Shown piece by piece: positions 13,201 through 28,200 of a DNA stretch of 64,000 nt (positions within the stretch are counted from its first letter, which is position 1; the number at the start of each line of letters is the position of its first letter). A model generated the notes under the pieces. It was not told where the DNA came from. It was given only the letters and a program-made list of their open reading frames with translations, and searched no databases. Origin of the DNA: Aurelia coerulea (Eukaryota; Cnidaria; Scyphozoa; Semaeostomeae; Ulmaridae); contig CM076943.1 of the NCBI GenBank assembly GCA_039566865.1, positions 38,634,663 through 38,698,662 on the forward strand. Direction: 5' to 3'. The position numbers and the translations under genes are program-made.

Positions 13201-16200
13201 TTGAGGTGAAACATGCGTTTAGGACCTTCTGATCCCCTCTTCCCCCTAATTCAATGTTGAGAAGGTTGAATGTCGTTTGACTCAAGCAACATTCAAACGG
13301 GGGAGGGGAGCGGGGTCTCGTAATCAAAGACCGAAGTACTACAATTGAGTGACTTGTCCGAAGCATTCTAGCCAAGATTGTACCGGGTGATGCAAGAAAA
13401 ACTTCAAGATCTGGACCACAATTGGCTGCCTGGAGTCAACAGCTATTGACAAATTCTTTGTATCACCGTTTAGTTGAAAGTCTTGGCTGTCTTTTGAGAT
13501 GCTGCATGGTGACTTTGAGCTATGATTGCCATCCAGAAAACCAGCTTAAAAAAAAATTCAATGCTACATTTTCCATTGTGATTGAAATAATCGCCATCCT
13601 TTTCCAGTCAAAATGTTGTGAAAACTCCATGTAGCGATGGATTTGAAGTGGAATTGGGAAATTGGTTGTTTGCAAAATAATTGATATTCTTCGTTCATTC
13701 AAATTTCGTCCGCCAGAGAAAATTTGGAATTCGGCTTTTTCACATCTCCCAAAACATGGATTAGAGAAAAGGAGGGAATAATCCAAGAAAGGAATGGACT
13801 AGCATATTTTTGAAACTGTTTTATCGAACGGTAGGCATAGTTCGAATTGACAATGCAACATCTCAAAAGATAGCAGGCCGATAGCGAGAAAAAGATAGAT
13901 ATACTACAGCTAGAGGAGTATCGCCCTAAATGGTCAGCCAACGTTTTTCATCATATCTGACCGCACTGCAAAAACTTCGTTTCAAAAGGAGTTCGGGCCT
14001 GGATTTTGCAGGAAAGTCCGTTAAAATTATTCGCTGATGCCAGTTCTGAGATTTTGTCTTGTTGTTGTTGTTTTGTACCGCCTATCCTTGTCCTGAAGGA
14101 TATTTTTAAAACACTTACCTGAAATGGATAAAGGTTAGAGTATTTTATGTTCTTGTTGTTTTCCAAGCGCAATATTTGTTTTCTTCGCGTTGCCTCAGGA
14201 TTTTGTATTAAGTACAACTAAAGTTTGTTTTCAGGCAACTCCAACCCTCCAAAGGTTATTTTTGAAGAAAAATCTCAGAAATTTACATTGAATGTAAAAG
14301 CCGGGGGCTTTATTTCGGTTGTGGTCAGACTGGCCAACCTGCGCCCCTATTGGTCAGCTTGTTGATTCTGACTTCCCTTACTGACCCCCCTGTCAACCAC
14401 ACTGTTGGAAGTCATAAGGTTAAAGTCATAATCCTCAAGATAATGGTAAAATTATAAATCTTGATTTTTGTCAATTACTGCCTTGTTGATTTCATTTGTG
14501 TAAGGTTTCATTCACGAACTAACTTCCCGTTGTAGTCAATTTCATCATTTTATCTATCAATAATTTGAAATGTAACCATACCAATTCATGCTTCTTGCAA
14601 AGCCCTCCTCCTTTTGTTTCATTTTCAAAAATATCCCGTAGACCTCCTTATTCCTTCCCCCGGCACTCACAGTTTAATAATCCTGCTTAGGTTTGCAGCG
14701 AGGAGATAAGTTCAACCAGGTAACTGCGAAGGCATCGTTATGAATTTAGGGTACGTCCAAATTAGACGCCATGCCAAAGATTAGGCCGTTCAGACCGGCT
14801 TGCGTTTGAACTGAAAATTTACCAAGACAAACAAGAAGCTAGTCGTTATATTTAAGTTTAGCTTTCAGAAAGAGTTAAAGACCATGTTTATCGTGATTTG
14901 CCCAGTCTTAGGGCGTTTCCTTATTTTCAAATCGATTTTGTTGCGAAACCTGACCATTTAGGCAGGGCTTGAAAATGTCCGGCAGCGCCGGCAGCGGCGC
15001 TGCCAGGAAATTTTTGATGAAAATGTCTCGCAGGAAATTTGTCACTTTATCGCAGGAAATTTCTGGCATTTTCCTCATTGTCAAGTTATTTAATTTGCAA
15101 CTAAATTTTTGTGATAGTTCTTGTTTGAATGACGTCTTGCCACTATTTCAAACTATTTATACAATACAAATGCCGGGTGACCCAAGAAAACTTCGAGAGC
15201 TAGATCATAGCTAGCTTTCTGAAAACAAACGTTATTGAAAAGGGTTTGCACCACCGTTTATTCAAAAGGCTTAGCTATCTTTTGAGTTGCTGCATAGGCT
15301 TTTCAAGCTATTATTACTGTTCGAAAAACGAGATACAGAAAATTTCGAATCCTTTATTTCTCATTTGCAGTGAAATAACCAAGACTCCTTTTCCGGTCAA
15401 CATTTTGTGAAAACATAAGTTAAGAGGTGGACTTGAAAGTCATCTGGGAAATTTGTTGTTTGAAAAACGATCGATATCTGTTCCTTATTCAAAATCGTGC
15501 TACCATCCAAAATTTGGAATTCGGCTTGGTTCTGTCATCCAAAACATGGACGGGAGAAGGAGGGAAGATTCCATGAAATGGCTCAATCAGCATATTATAG
15601 GACTGGTTTTTCAGAGGGTAGTCTTAAGCTAACAAGCAATATCTCAAAAATAGCTTAGCCTTTCAGCTACAGGCTGACACCTTGTTTGTGTTCATAACAT
15701 TTGCTTTCAAAAACCTAGACGTGATCCAGCTTGTGAAGCTTATTTCTGGGTCAACCGGTGCCCCTTTTCAAAGGACTCTTTGTGGGAAACGCAACTCTCG
15801 GATCGCTAAAAGCATTAGGAAACTCAAGTACTGGAAAAATATCAGTTAAGAAGCAATTTCATTGAAGCTTGCTTCTGCTTTTTGTTCTACTTTGTTACAT
15901 GGATATAAACAGAGGCGTAGTTTTATACAATTGGCTATGATGTATTCACGAAGGTGTAGGAGATCTCCAACAAATAAATACAGCATCAATTTTAAGCGGC
16001 CTTATGAAACCGAAACTTTGAGCACTCAAAATCTGCTAGAATCAACAAACTTTCAGTACTGGGTCCATTCTTATCTTCTTATGAAAAACACGTGTAAGGG
16101 TGGAATCAGTGGCTAAATCACTAACTGAAAGTCTGAAATTCATTTCAATAAATTTTTGCAATCTGCATTTAATGAATGACCGTCAATGTGACTTTTCCTC

Positions 16201-19200
16201 TGCCACGTAAATCGGGTTGAGATGGCACCAACGAAAACAAATGTTGAAGGAAAAAATAGGATCAATGTGTAAGGAGATCCAACGAAACTGTTTCATCTTG
16301 ATAATATTTCATGAACCAAACATTTGGCAATAATCAAGGCCTTTGATAATTTAAGGTTTGAACCCCTGATGAAGAAAGGAAGTATCATTTCATTTATTAA
16401 AAACCTTTTTTTTGACCATCAAAACACAAAATAAATCTTTTATCCATGTGATTGAGTCGCGCATGAGATCCTCAAATGGAACAGCAACCATGAACTCAAA
16501 GCAAATAGATGGTTCACTAAACATTAGCTGGGTTTGTAGCTATGTAAGATTAAGTTTACCCGCCGAAGAACTAGATGTGTGGTCAAAAGACTTTCCATGA
16601 CCATGCTATACCATTCAATGTAAATAGTCACCTTGTTTTCAAGTAACATTTTAATTCGATGGGCTGTTTTTCAAGTACATGTTCGTACCTTAGTTCATTC
16701 TGGACAAAATTCAGGGATTCTGCTTGAACCAGTTTATAATCTTACTTGCAGGAAATTTCGGCTAGATGTCGCAGGAAATCCTGATTTTTGAATTTTGCTG
16801 CCAGGAAGAAAAACCTTTTTTCCAGCCCTGCATTTAGGGCGAAGCCTCTCTACATGAGTATACCTGTTTGTGTTCATAAAATTTGCTTTCAGGGAATTAT
16901 GTTTATACATGCTTATATCACACTGTACCATCCATGGTGAAAAAAGGCATAAAGTCACTGGGTCTTATCAAACGTCAAAGTGTATCGGTTAATCTCTAGC
17001 TATGCTGCAGTTGCTAAGATTGCTTCATTAGATAGTTTTACCAAAGCTCTGATTTGTGGTTGATTACGAGCTTCAACTGTAAATATTGCGCTTCAAGCTC
17101 TTATTTGTGGTTGATTGCAAGTTTTAACTGTAAATATTGCACTTAAAGCTCTGATTTCTGGTTGGTTGCACATTTCAACAGTAAATGTTGCGCTTAACAT
17201 ATCGATTGTGACTAGAAACTACTCAAATAGCGGACCGAATTTTCAAAATTACAATTTGACAAAATCTATTTGAATTGAAGATGTACTGAAAGATTAGATT
17301 TTTTCGAAAGTTTGAAATACGTTACGCTCAGTGATTGGGTGCATACGGATTCCACAGTAACAAGCATGAGGCAGAACTGTAAATTGGCGCGCAGGATTTC
17401 CCATGCATTTGTCCGAGATTAGGTCAACGATTTTAGTAGTGACATCATGAATTGAGAGGAGTGAAATCAAAATTGTCAGGAAATAAAAAGGGAAACATTT
17501 GGGTCCAGGTATTAAGTCTTTACTATTGCTACATAGAGGCAAATATGCTACTTGGGTAATACTGATACTGAGGGTTGACAGGTTGTACAGTAGGTCCCCG
17601 AATATAAGAAACTTAAAGTTTCAAATCAGGCTATCTGGTTTCTTATATGCAAGAAAATATTTTCAAATGAGGCTGGCGGATTTCTTTTATGTCCATGAAG
17701 AAACTTTCTTTTAAAAATGCTTACTTGTAAAAAATATATTTAAACTCAAGGATCCTGCTGCATAGTAAACAATATTCAACTACACTGACGTTTGTCTGTG
17801 TAGCTTCAGCAATAAAATTTGAAAAGTCTACTCAACGTCTAGATATACAGTATTTTATATCCCATGATCATATTCTATAACAAGGATGCCTTAAGAATCT
17901 ATTATGGAATATGATCATCGAATATAAAATACTATATATCTAGACGTTGAGCAGACTTTACAAATGTTAGTGCTGAAGCTACACAGAAAAACGGCAGTGT
18001 AGTTGAGCATTGTTTCAACTTCGCACCATTTATAAGAAACTGGAAAAAATTAGGCTGTCTGGTTTTTTAAAAGGAAAGAAATATCCTCTATGCTGGCAGG
18101 CTTCAGTTTCTCATGTGGCCATTTCTTATATGCAGGGACTTACTGTACTGGACATTCATTTCCAATTGATTCATTCGCTACTACTGTTTAAATGCCCAAC
18201 TAGAGGTCTGCATTTGTTACCAATGTAAATGGATACTCACTTCTTTTTGCTGAAGGAGCTGTTGATTCTCCAAATTTGCTTTCTCTAAGTTGCGGCATGT
18301 TTCCGTGTAGACAAGCTGCATTCTCTCTGCTTCAAAAGTTTTAAGTCTCAATTCATTTGTAATTTCGGAGATTTTGCTGTCAGATGAAACTTGCAAGTGT
18401 CTCAATCTGTTTGGCGAAAAATGAAAAAGCATGAGATGAGCACCTTCTATTCAAATAAACTATCTAATTTGCATTCTTGAAAAATTGTATTGTATTAGCC
18501 TCACCAACAGTATTGTGTGCATGCAAGCAAATGGTTCAGAAAAATGTACCTGCAATCAAACACTCTCAGTACATCACCAATAAAAGTGTATTAATACTTT
18601 CTGCCTGCGAGCGGCGCCTGAGGGCTCACGCATATTAATGGGGCTGGACTATCCTTGGCCACGAACGTAACGCTTAGCATAACAACCCAGGCAATATTGA
18701 AATTGAAGAACAATGTTGAGAAGTTGTGCAAGTTGGAGCATCCATTTCTTGCATCTAAGCAGACTGTCCCAAGGCAAATCACAAGTGAATTGACTTCAAC
18801 CGACTACCGACTGAACGAGGAGCACGAGCTTTGGAGTACGCAATCAAATACAGTGAAGAAAGGCATAAATATTGCTGTCCTTTAGTTATGGGGGATTTCC
18901 CTGGGGGGGGGGGGGGGTGTACTTCATTGTGAAAATGATTCGACCTGAATCTGGACTTTGAGAAAAGGACCCATTCGTATGATAGAATATTCAAAAAATC
19001 CGAGCCCATTTGCCTGAATATCAGGAAATTTCTGACCAATGTGTATGAATTTGTCGATTTGAAACAAAGGAAAATTTCGGCTTTTTGGTGTGGATTATCA
19101 TTATGGGGCCCATTGATAAGAAAATTCTAAAAACAACTACCCAAGAATTATGGTTAAAAACAGACCCATATGAAGGGAATTTCAGATGAAAAAACCCACC

Positions 19201-22200
19201 CATATGAGCGGCACGTCCAGTATCACTTAACAATGAAGCCCCCCCCCCCCCGTGGATGTCTTAAAGAGCCATTGGAACCTAGGATCCTCTTTGCAGGGAC
19301 GTCCTAATTTCTGATTATGTGAACATCAACTTGGCCTAAACAGAAACTGTGCAGTAGTTGAACTGTTAAACAGTTGAACTGAACTAAATTTTCTTTTATC
19401 AGTTCAACTATTGGAGTGTGGATCCATGGTTTCTGCCCAGGCCAAATTTGATTTTCAGACAGTCTAAAATTTAAGCCTCCCCGCAAAGGACCCTGGGTGA
19501 CAGTGGCTCTTTAAGTAATAAATAGTTCACGGGATCTAATCTTTATGGACGCGAGGGGATTTCCAGAGTTAAAGCTACACTTCTCTATCTTTCAGCTTGA
19601 GGTTACGGTAAGCGTTTGTGGGCCAAAAATGTCAATTTTGATATTTCCTGAAATCTAAACGGCCCAACCTTTGAGAAACACAAAGATACCATCTTTTAAA
19701 GTAACAGAAATGTTGAAAAGAGAGAAATTTTGATTAAAAGAGAGGAACTTCAAGTTTTACACAAATTTTTCCGATGTGGTTCAAATGTTAATCCTAGATT
19801 TTTGACCAATGAAGCCGCTCGCGTGCTTGAACATAAATATGAAACCACGCTATGTGTATCAATTCCTTTGTTTAAATGGGTAAATTGCTTTTAGGCCTAA
19901 TTGCTTGACCCTGATTATCATGTGGCTTCTTCGGTTTCGATGTTTACAAAATTAAATGGCATCAGTAAAAGTCCCTTTTCCAAGGACTAACAAATCCACT
20001 AGCTACAGGTACGAAAAAGCTACCGGGTGTCCCAAAAAAGTACTCCCGTTTGAAAAATCACCAAAATTTGATAACATGACCGATCCTCAATTTTTTTCGT
20101 CAAGTAGATCAAGGACCAAATTGTTTTTCCCAGACATAGCTGATCTTGCAATTGGTTCAAAATTAGCAAATTTAGCCCTTTTTATGGCTACCTTGTTTGA
20201 ATCATACTGCAGAAAAGCATTTATACTTGCCAGATCAATTTCTTTGTGCATATAAAGCTCTTAGTTTGGTAATAAATGACAGAAAGAAATGCAAACTATC
20301 ATTGGAGACTTCGATGACGTTGAACAATCGTAAAATTTTGACTGTTAGGCAAGATTGAGTATTTTGCTTGAAAGGGATAGCTCAAAATAAAGTTTTTCAA
20401 TGTGTAATTTGTCTACCTTGTTGCATCAAAAACAAACATTTTAGCATCTACAAACATTTTTGGGTCTTTGACAAAACAAGTCAAAAAGAAAATTTCATCA
20501 AAGGTTTGATAATCAATCTTTGGTCATTTTTGAAACAGGAGTACTTTCTTGGGATACCCGGTATTTTGTACCCTTTGCTTCATTCAAGTGGCTCAAAAAT
20601 TTGCACACAGCCAGGACATACTTTGGGCATGCAAACAGTTTTTCAAAATCTTTATATGTCTTCTAGTCCGTCTTTTATAGCCAAATATAACTGCGGGAGG
20701 GCATAAAAATTATTTGCCAATTTTTGAAAGCGTATAGTTTTAAGGGAAGGCAGAATTTGAAAAATTCCAGACATCCTTTGGAAGCTTAGGATCTGCATTT
20801 CTTGCTGGTATAAGTCAGATTGTAATACCTCAACCGCAAGGATATAAAATAGGTTTTGAAGGTCGTACACTTATTTAAGCAATGAATTTTCCTGAAACAT
20901 ACCATTTTACAATATTTGCCACTTATTTTGATATGGCAAGGACCCCACATTCTTGCAGATCGAACTAGATTGCGTTACTAGTTTTGGCTTTTAGGGAGAG
21001 AAAACCAAATCTCGTGTTAGAAACGCTACCGTAACTTTAATTGTTGCTTTAAGCTGGAATTTAAAGGAAAGTTCCTAAACGTAGAATCTATTGACTAGAG
21101 TGTCTTGAACCCTTGGAGTTGTTGTTGGACACGCCAATAAGTCGTTTTCTGCTCAGAATTTGCCAGTTTTCAGTTTCAGAATAGAGTTCAACGCGTAGTG
21201 CTGTCTAATACATCATTCAATCAAGTTGACACAGTTAAATCACCTTTATCTACACGAGGCTTAATTTCAACCAATCAAAATCATCATATCCGTTGGATTG
21301 ACCAATTAAAAGACCCCTGATGCACTTGGAAGTGTAAATGGGGTACAAGGGATGAGGATGAGACTTTCTATGCTGATTACCAAGCAGCACTGGTCTCGTT
21401 ACAGGAAATAGAATCATTAGGCAATAAAATATAATGAAACTCACTCAGTAACGACCTCTTTTTGCCTGTCTTCTGCCTCTTTCGCAGTTAGGCCAAATCT
21501 TTGTTTTTCTGCCAGAGCATTGTCTCTTGCCTCTTTTAGAGCCCTAAAAACAATGTCAGATGGGAATTAAAACGAAAAAGTTCCGATCGATCGAACATTA
21601 TCAATCAACTTTTTCTTTGGTTTGATTGTGAGATTTTCAGCATTTTGAGTGCTCTTGAGTGATAAGGGCATAGCATTCCAAGAATGGTTCTCTTTATCTT
21701 AATACCCAATTTATCTTAATACCAAATTTATCTTAATACCCAATTTATCTTAATACCCAATTTATCTTAATACCCAATTTATCTTAATACTCAATCTATC
21801 TTAATACCCAATTCTCATGGTTTAGGTAAAATTTTGATAATTTTCACTCTTGAAGAGTGTCATGTTTACGTAAAATTTCATTCGTTGAGAGATAATTTTG
21901 ATAATTTTCACTCTTAAAGAGTGTCATGTTGACGTAAATTTTCATTCGTTGAGAGATAATTTTGATAATTTTCACTCTTGAAGAGTGTCTTCTTGACGTA
22001 AATTTTCATTCGTTGAGAGATAATTTTGATAATTTTCACTCTTGAAGAGTGTCTTCTTGACGTAAATTTTCATTCGTTGAGAGATAATTTTGATAATTTT
22101 CACTCTTGAAGAGTGTCATGTTTACGTAAATTTTCATTCGTTGAGAGATAATTTTGATAATTTTCACTCTTGAAGAGTGTCTTGTTTACGTAAATTTTCA

Positions 22201-25200
22201 TTCGTTGAGAGATAATTTTGATAATTTTCACTCTTGAAGAGTGTCTTGTTTACGTAAATTTTCATTCGTTGAGACATAATTTTGATAATTTTCACTCTTG
22301 AAGAGTGTCTTGTTTACGTAAATTTTCATTCGTTGAGAGATAATTTTGATAATTTTCACTCTTCAAGAGTGTCTTGTTTACGTAAATTTTCATTCGTTGA
22401 GAGATAATTTTTATATATAGTTCGAATATCATCTTTGTTATGATGAACGCGTCGCATCATCGTTAATATCTTGAAACAGCAAAAGTCCGTTTCTTTGTGG
22501 AAGAAAGTAATGAAAAATCTTTGAAAAGTCTACTGAGGTGAGTGGTGGCTGCGATGAAAGGAGGTTTCTTAAATTACTGCTTTATTCGACCTTGATATTG
22601 TTCTTCCTGTGGTTACCTTATTTCATTAGTACAAACGATGGATATTGCTACATTTGAAAAATAGTCTTACCTGTTCTCTCTTTCATAAATTTCTTGCGAG
22701 TTCATTTTTATTTTCTCCATTTCTAGTGACGTTTTATTTGATAATTCACTTATTTCTCGCCTTAGCTTCTCCTCGTATTCAAACTTGAAGCGATCCCTGC
22801 AAAAATCACGCAAAAGTTAGCACCATTAGCAGAACAAGATAAAAATATAATTTCCCAACTACAGAGAAAAAGAGGCTGAGGCAATGAAGGGATTTTGAGG
22901 TCCATCATTTAAGGCTATTTTTAAATTCTGTACCACACATCATTTGTTTAAATTCTTGAAGGGGATTCCTTAAGAAAACCCCTATAATTTCAGAACGGAG
23001 TAGCCGATTCCAATCATGTGTCAATTTAATATTTTCAATCATCTTGAAGAGGCACACTTAAAAATTAAGGCCAAACTTGGCGATTAGGATCATTGTAAAT
23101 AAAAGAAAAAAGACCTTACTTAACTTTTTGGCTTAAAATCAATGGCTGCGGTCACACTACCATATCTTCCCGTTGTAATATGAATTGCTTCACTTTCTTG
23201 CAATTTGTTTTTGTAGCCAGAAAGTACGGCAACATAACGGTACAATGATACTCGGTCACACAGTGATATGACTTATCATGTGACAACTACGCAAGGCTGT
23301 GATTGGTTCATTCTCCAAAATAACACTGAAATATACGTGCATGTGATAACTTTCTTATAGAATCAGCTCTCAGGACCAAAGCGCTGTAAAAGCGTTGTAT
23401 GTGAAAACCAAATGCGATCACATATCACAGCGTAGTTAACCCGTTGTTTTGAAGGGATACAACGGGGTAAAAACGTCTAGTGTGACCGCAGCCAATAAGT
23501 TACTCACATCAGGCAATTCAAACCAGTTGAATTAAACCAGGTAATAAACAAGCTTAGACGAATCCAATTCAAACTTGAATGCAGTTTAGATAAAGATAGT
23601 TTCGTGCACAACTACCAAAAGATATCCTGTTAAGCATTAGGCTTTGCAACATGAATACAAGCGGAAGAACGTCGATGATAAATCTAAAGGGTTTCCTATA
23701 AGGCTCGAAGAAGGACACAAAGATTTGACCACCCTGCTTTCCACTGGTCATCTTGGACGACCAACTTTCTGCTCTGGATCCATTGTTGCTTGACTCTTCA
23801 CTCGTTATAAAAAGGAGTGATTTTAAAAACATGACACTGGCCTAGCTCCGTGATAATCTGAAAGTCATTTCGCAGGGCATCATGGAACAGGCAACACCAT
23901 GCAAGGCCTCCTGGGTAAAAGAATGTCTTTAAAAACCGGTAAAGCTAACAATAATCAAGGTCATTCAAATGTGCATTATATCCACATAGAAACAGTAATA
24001 TCAGTATCGGTTAAGTATCTAAATAAATGTATACCTTGAATGAAGATACTTTTCGTAAAGGTCTTCCCTAGCTGCTCTTGTATCTTCTAGACTTTTCATC
24101 GTTTCCTCTAGCTTTTGTTGAATGTAGTCATGTCGTGGCTTGAGTTCAAATAGTTGCTTGCTCAGATAATCTTTGTCTTGCTTCAAGAGATTCACTGTTT
24201 GCCGAATATCAATGACCTAGAATTTGACAAACGACATTTATTTGATGGAAAGATACAAATATACTATCAGAAAGAAACATCAAATGTGGCATTTGCTCAC
24301 ATTGGTGTATTGTTGAATATATTGCTTTGCGCACATTTTAAACCTGGGCAACCTGACAATAATCTGTTTACCCTCTTGAATTAGTATAACGAAGTAGCAG
24401 CAAGGCGTAGAATCCCTCTCCATAAATGGAAAGAAATCACCAACATGATTGACTGTCTGAAAAATGCCATAAAAACAAGTAAGGACATGCTTGCTCCCTC
24501 TAAAAGTTTAGGGCCATACGTAAGGCCTCTACAGAGTTTGGTTTAGGATTTTTGAAGGAGAACTGAACAATACACCAAGACGTTATTAGGCCTTTGATAT
24601 CAATCCTCTCTAGCAACTCACTTTTTCAAATTTGACTTGCAACATGGACATTCACAACAGTCATCAGTTGCAAAATGTACCGGATGCTCCAACAAAAGGT
24701 AACAGATTTGATCAGACCAAGCGTTAAGAACTTAGCTTGAGTCAATTGGAAATAAATTAAAACAAATCATTGATTTGTTTAATTTGCTTAGGCCAAGATC
24801 CAAAAGCTCTGTGTTAAAAGGTGGTGGCAAACTAGCCTTTCAAATTAATATTTCAATGATCAATGCACAAACATGGTATTCACCTTCAAGTGAACAATCG
24901 AGGATTAGTATATCTATTCATAATAAATTGAAACTAACTAATCTAAATACGTAAATACCGTACCGCTGCGCTCTTGGCGTAGGAAGACACAAGGTCATCT
25001 GGCCGCCACCAAGAACGGTACTTACAATTTTACAAATACAACTTCAAAAACAAAAAAACCAAAAAGAAAGCAACACAGAGAACAAAAGAAAACGTACAAA
25101 CGGTCAAAAGAAAAGAAGGGGACAGCAGTTCCACACCAAACCATGCAATGGGTCTAACCCTTATGTATCAAAGACATCCATTAGTTTTGGACCATCAAAT

Positions 25201-28200
25201 CGCAACTTGACGGAACAATGACGATCAACATCCAGCACTTTCGTCGTCATTGGTCTAAAAAATAATCTAAAATTGATTCAAGCCAAATCATCATCATTAG
25301 TCCTGATCAAATCAGTGACCATCTTTGTGAGACATCTGGCCCAAAGCATGTTAAGCTCTATCTTGATAATAGCATGTGTAGGCAGTCTCGTGTTCATGGG
25401 TTGATTGATAATGAATTGTAAATGAACTCCAACGTGTCCGTACAGTCGTAAAATAATTACTTAAGTCTGATCTGATATTGAGCCTGAAACGTCATTTGCC
25501 AATTTACAAATAGATAAGCCCAATGATGTGATAAACTGAGGCATAGGCTGTGAAATCAAATCTTCAAAAAATGGAATGGCCTGAAAGGAACTTTATAGCA
25601 TTTATTGTAATTCAAATTATTGAATTATGTGATATCTTGATTATCTTCAAACTACAGCGTTTACTATACCTACATTTGTCGGAGATTATGATGCTATAAA
25701 ATTTCAAAATCGTAAACCAGAAAGTAACAGAACTTTGCTTGCCACCTTATCACAACCATTCAAAATTCCAGCATGCTTTCCATTGCTTTAGAATTTACGA
25801 TAGCCTTTACTGGCTATCGATTCTTTCCATGGAAAGACAGACACTGTAATTCTGAAAGTAGCCAACGGATCGCAAAACCCAACGGTAAAACTCAGGTAAA
25901 TTTCCTGAAATTTCTTCCACGCCATTCAGTCTACAGAAAGATGGTATAGCTATTTACACTGTCTATATCAACAATTGGAAGCATTATACTGTTGGAAGCA
26001 TGATATCATTGTAATCATTATATCACTGGAAACTACTACTGAAAGACAAAATGTTTACTCCTAACTCTTCGTTTTCCATTAACTGAAAATTTGATTTTGC
26101 AGCCAATCAAACAATTATTCACTTTTTAACTCTCTCGTATCTTCTATTTCACACCTTATTTGTCAACATGCCGAGAACTTAATTCAGTAAAAGATATAGT
26201 TATTCACTACGTTTCTTTTTTCATACCACAAAAAGATTTTTAGAAATTACTTACTTCATTCCTGAGGTGCTCATTTTCTTCTGACTTGGTTTGCAAATCT
26301 GCCTTGATCAATAACAAACTTCTCTGAGATTCGGTACTTTCCTTCTCTAGTTGATCTTTGTCACTGGAATTTTCAAAAGAAGGACGTGAAATGATACAAA
26401 CCAAAACGTTTGCTCTTCATAGATTAAATTGCTGAAGAATTCCTGTCGCTGTGTAAAGAGAACAATCAAGCGTTTTGAAATACACCTAGACTTGAATAGA
26501 AAATCAATCTTAAACACCGGGCATATGAACAAAGAGTATTTGCCCATCATGAGAGCTCAACTTGTCAAGAAAATGATTGACCTTTTGGCCAAATCGAAAA
26601 ATATTGCTTGATAGATATATTTCCAAAACTTTTTAAAAACATTGCCTCAAAAATGCTGCTTAGTTCTAGTTGTCAGAAAATGTTTTGCAATGTGGCCAAA
26701 CGGTAGAGCACTGCATGGCAAGCAAATCTCAATTGTGTGATGAACAGTATTTGCTCTTTTAGCAGGAAGTTAAGAATGTTATTATCGTCCAAGTAGGTGA
26801 TGGAAAATATTTACAAGATCCCTTTGCCAACGCAATCTTAAGATTTCCATTTTAAAACAATTTTTCCCAACGGTCGACTGGCATTTTCCTTGCAACAATC
26901 AACCCAGATATGTTCTGACAGCCAAAATGTTGTGCAAGTAATTTAGAATTAATGAACTCTTCCCCGAATTGATCTGAAAAATTCTAATTTTTCTCCAATG
27001 AAATATAGGGGAATTTGGTCTACATTAGCGTATACATTGTTTAGCTTAATTCCAATACCTCCGGTATTCTCTGTAAAAAAGAAAAAATTGAAAGTTCTTT
27101 CTGGTCCACCCGGTACATGACTGCATGTGGCTTAATATGGTCCATCTGAACGCAATTCTTGAATTATCATTGATTAATTATCACGAAAATCGTACCGTCG
27201 TAAAGAATCGAAATTGTCATTCTTGTAATTCTTCCTCTTCAATTGATCCCTGAGTTCATCTAATTGTATTTGCAGCTTTTGGCATCTCATATCTCCCTCC
27301 AAACGTCCATGCCGTTCTTCCTCTAATTCCTGAAAATACACAGTTGAGCTGGTATATCAAGGATCGGGTAACAAAACACGTATCACATTTTGTTGAAGTG
27401 AAAAATCACGAATTTTGCACCAATTGCAAACAATGATAAAATATTCGATAATGAAAAAACAAAGTTAGATGTGAATGGTATTCATTAAAAACAGTCATAC
27501 AATACTAGAGTTGAATTTGTAATTTATAAGCATTTAGAACTGTTTTTGAAAGCATTGAAAAATGACTGTAAATTATGATAAAATTCTGTCATATTGCGAA
27601 CATAATGGCAATAACAAATTTCATTCCGAGTTTTGTCCGATATGTTTGGTGTATCTCAGCCGTTGTATTATATTCAATTATGAAGGAAAAACCTCATATT
27701 TTTACAAACATATGGCTCAAATCTTTAAAAAGGTCGGTGTAAAATTCTATTGCCGTTTTCTTTGAAATAAATAGCTTGGAAGGAACTTACGGTTTTTTGC
27801 TGCAAATTTTTACTCGATTATCAAAAGTGTCATTAGGTTTCTTTTTTATCTGTTTTGTCGATTATCCAGTTGTCTTTAAACATGCTGGATATATTCTTAC
27901 ATCTTGGATCTACGTTGAAAAACTATGCTTTGAGCCATACATTTCAATAGCATTTGTAAACCTTGACTAAGAATGAAAATTTGAGACTTTTACTTAGCGA
28001 ACAACTCTCCAAAAAATTCTTCTTCTATTAAGATTTGGTATTTGTTCAAACATTGGGGGCACCCAGTACATTCCAATAAACTTATTCTAATAAAGATTTT
28101 CAGGAAACAGTAAATAGAGTACCGCAACGAAAGAAATTGAGAAAATTGTCAACGATTTATGCTTTTGTGCCAATGCATAATCCTCCTATCCCTAGAATGA

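Noticed and set aside
21825..22415. Regular repeats suggestive of a CRISPR array
   Set aside because: The units are contiguous near-identical copies with no variable spacers and sit in a eukaryotic intron.
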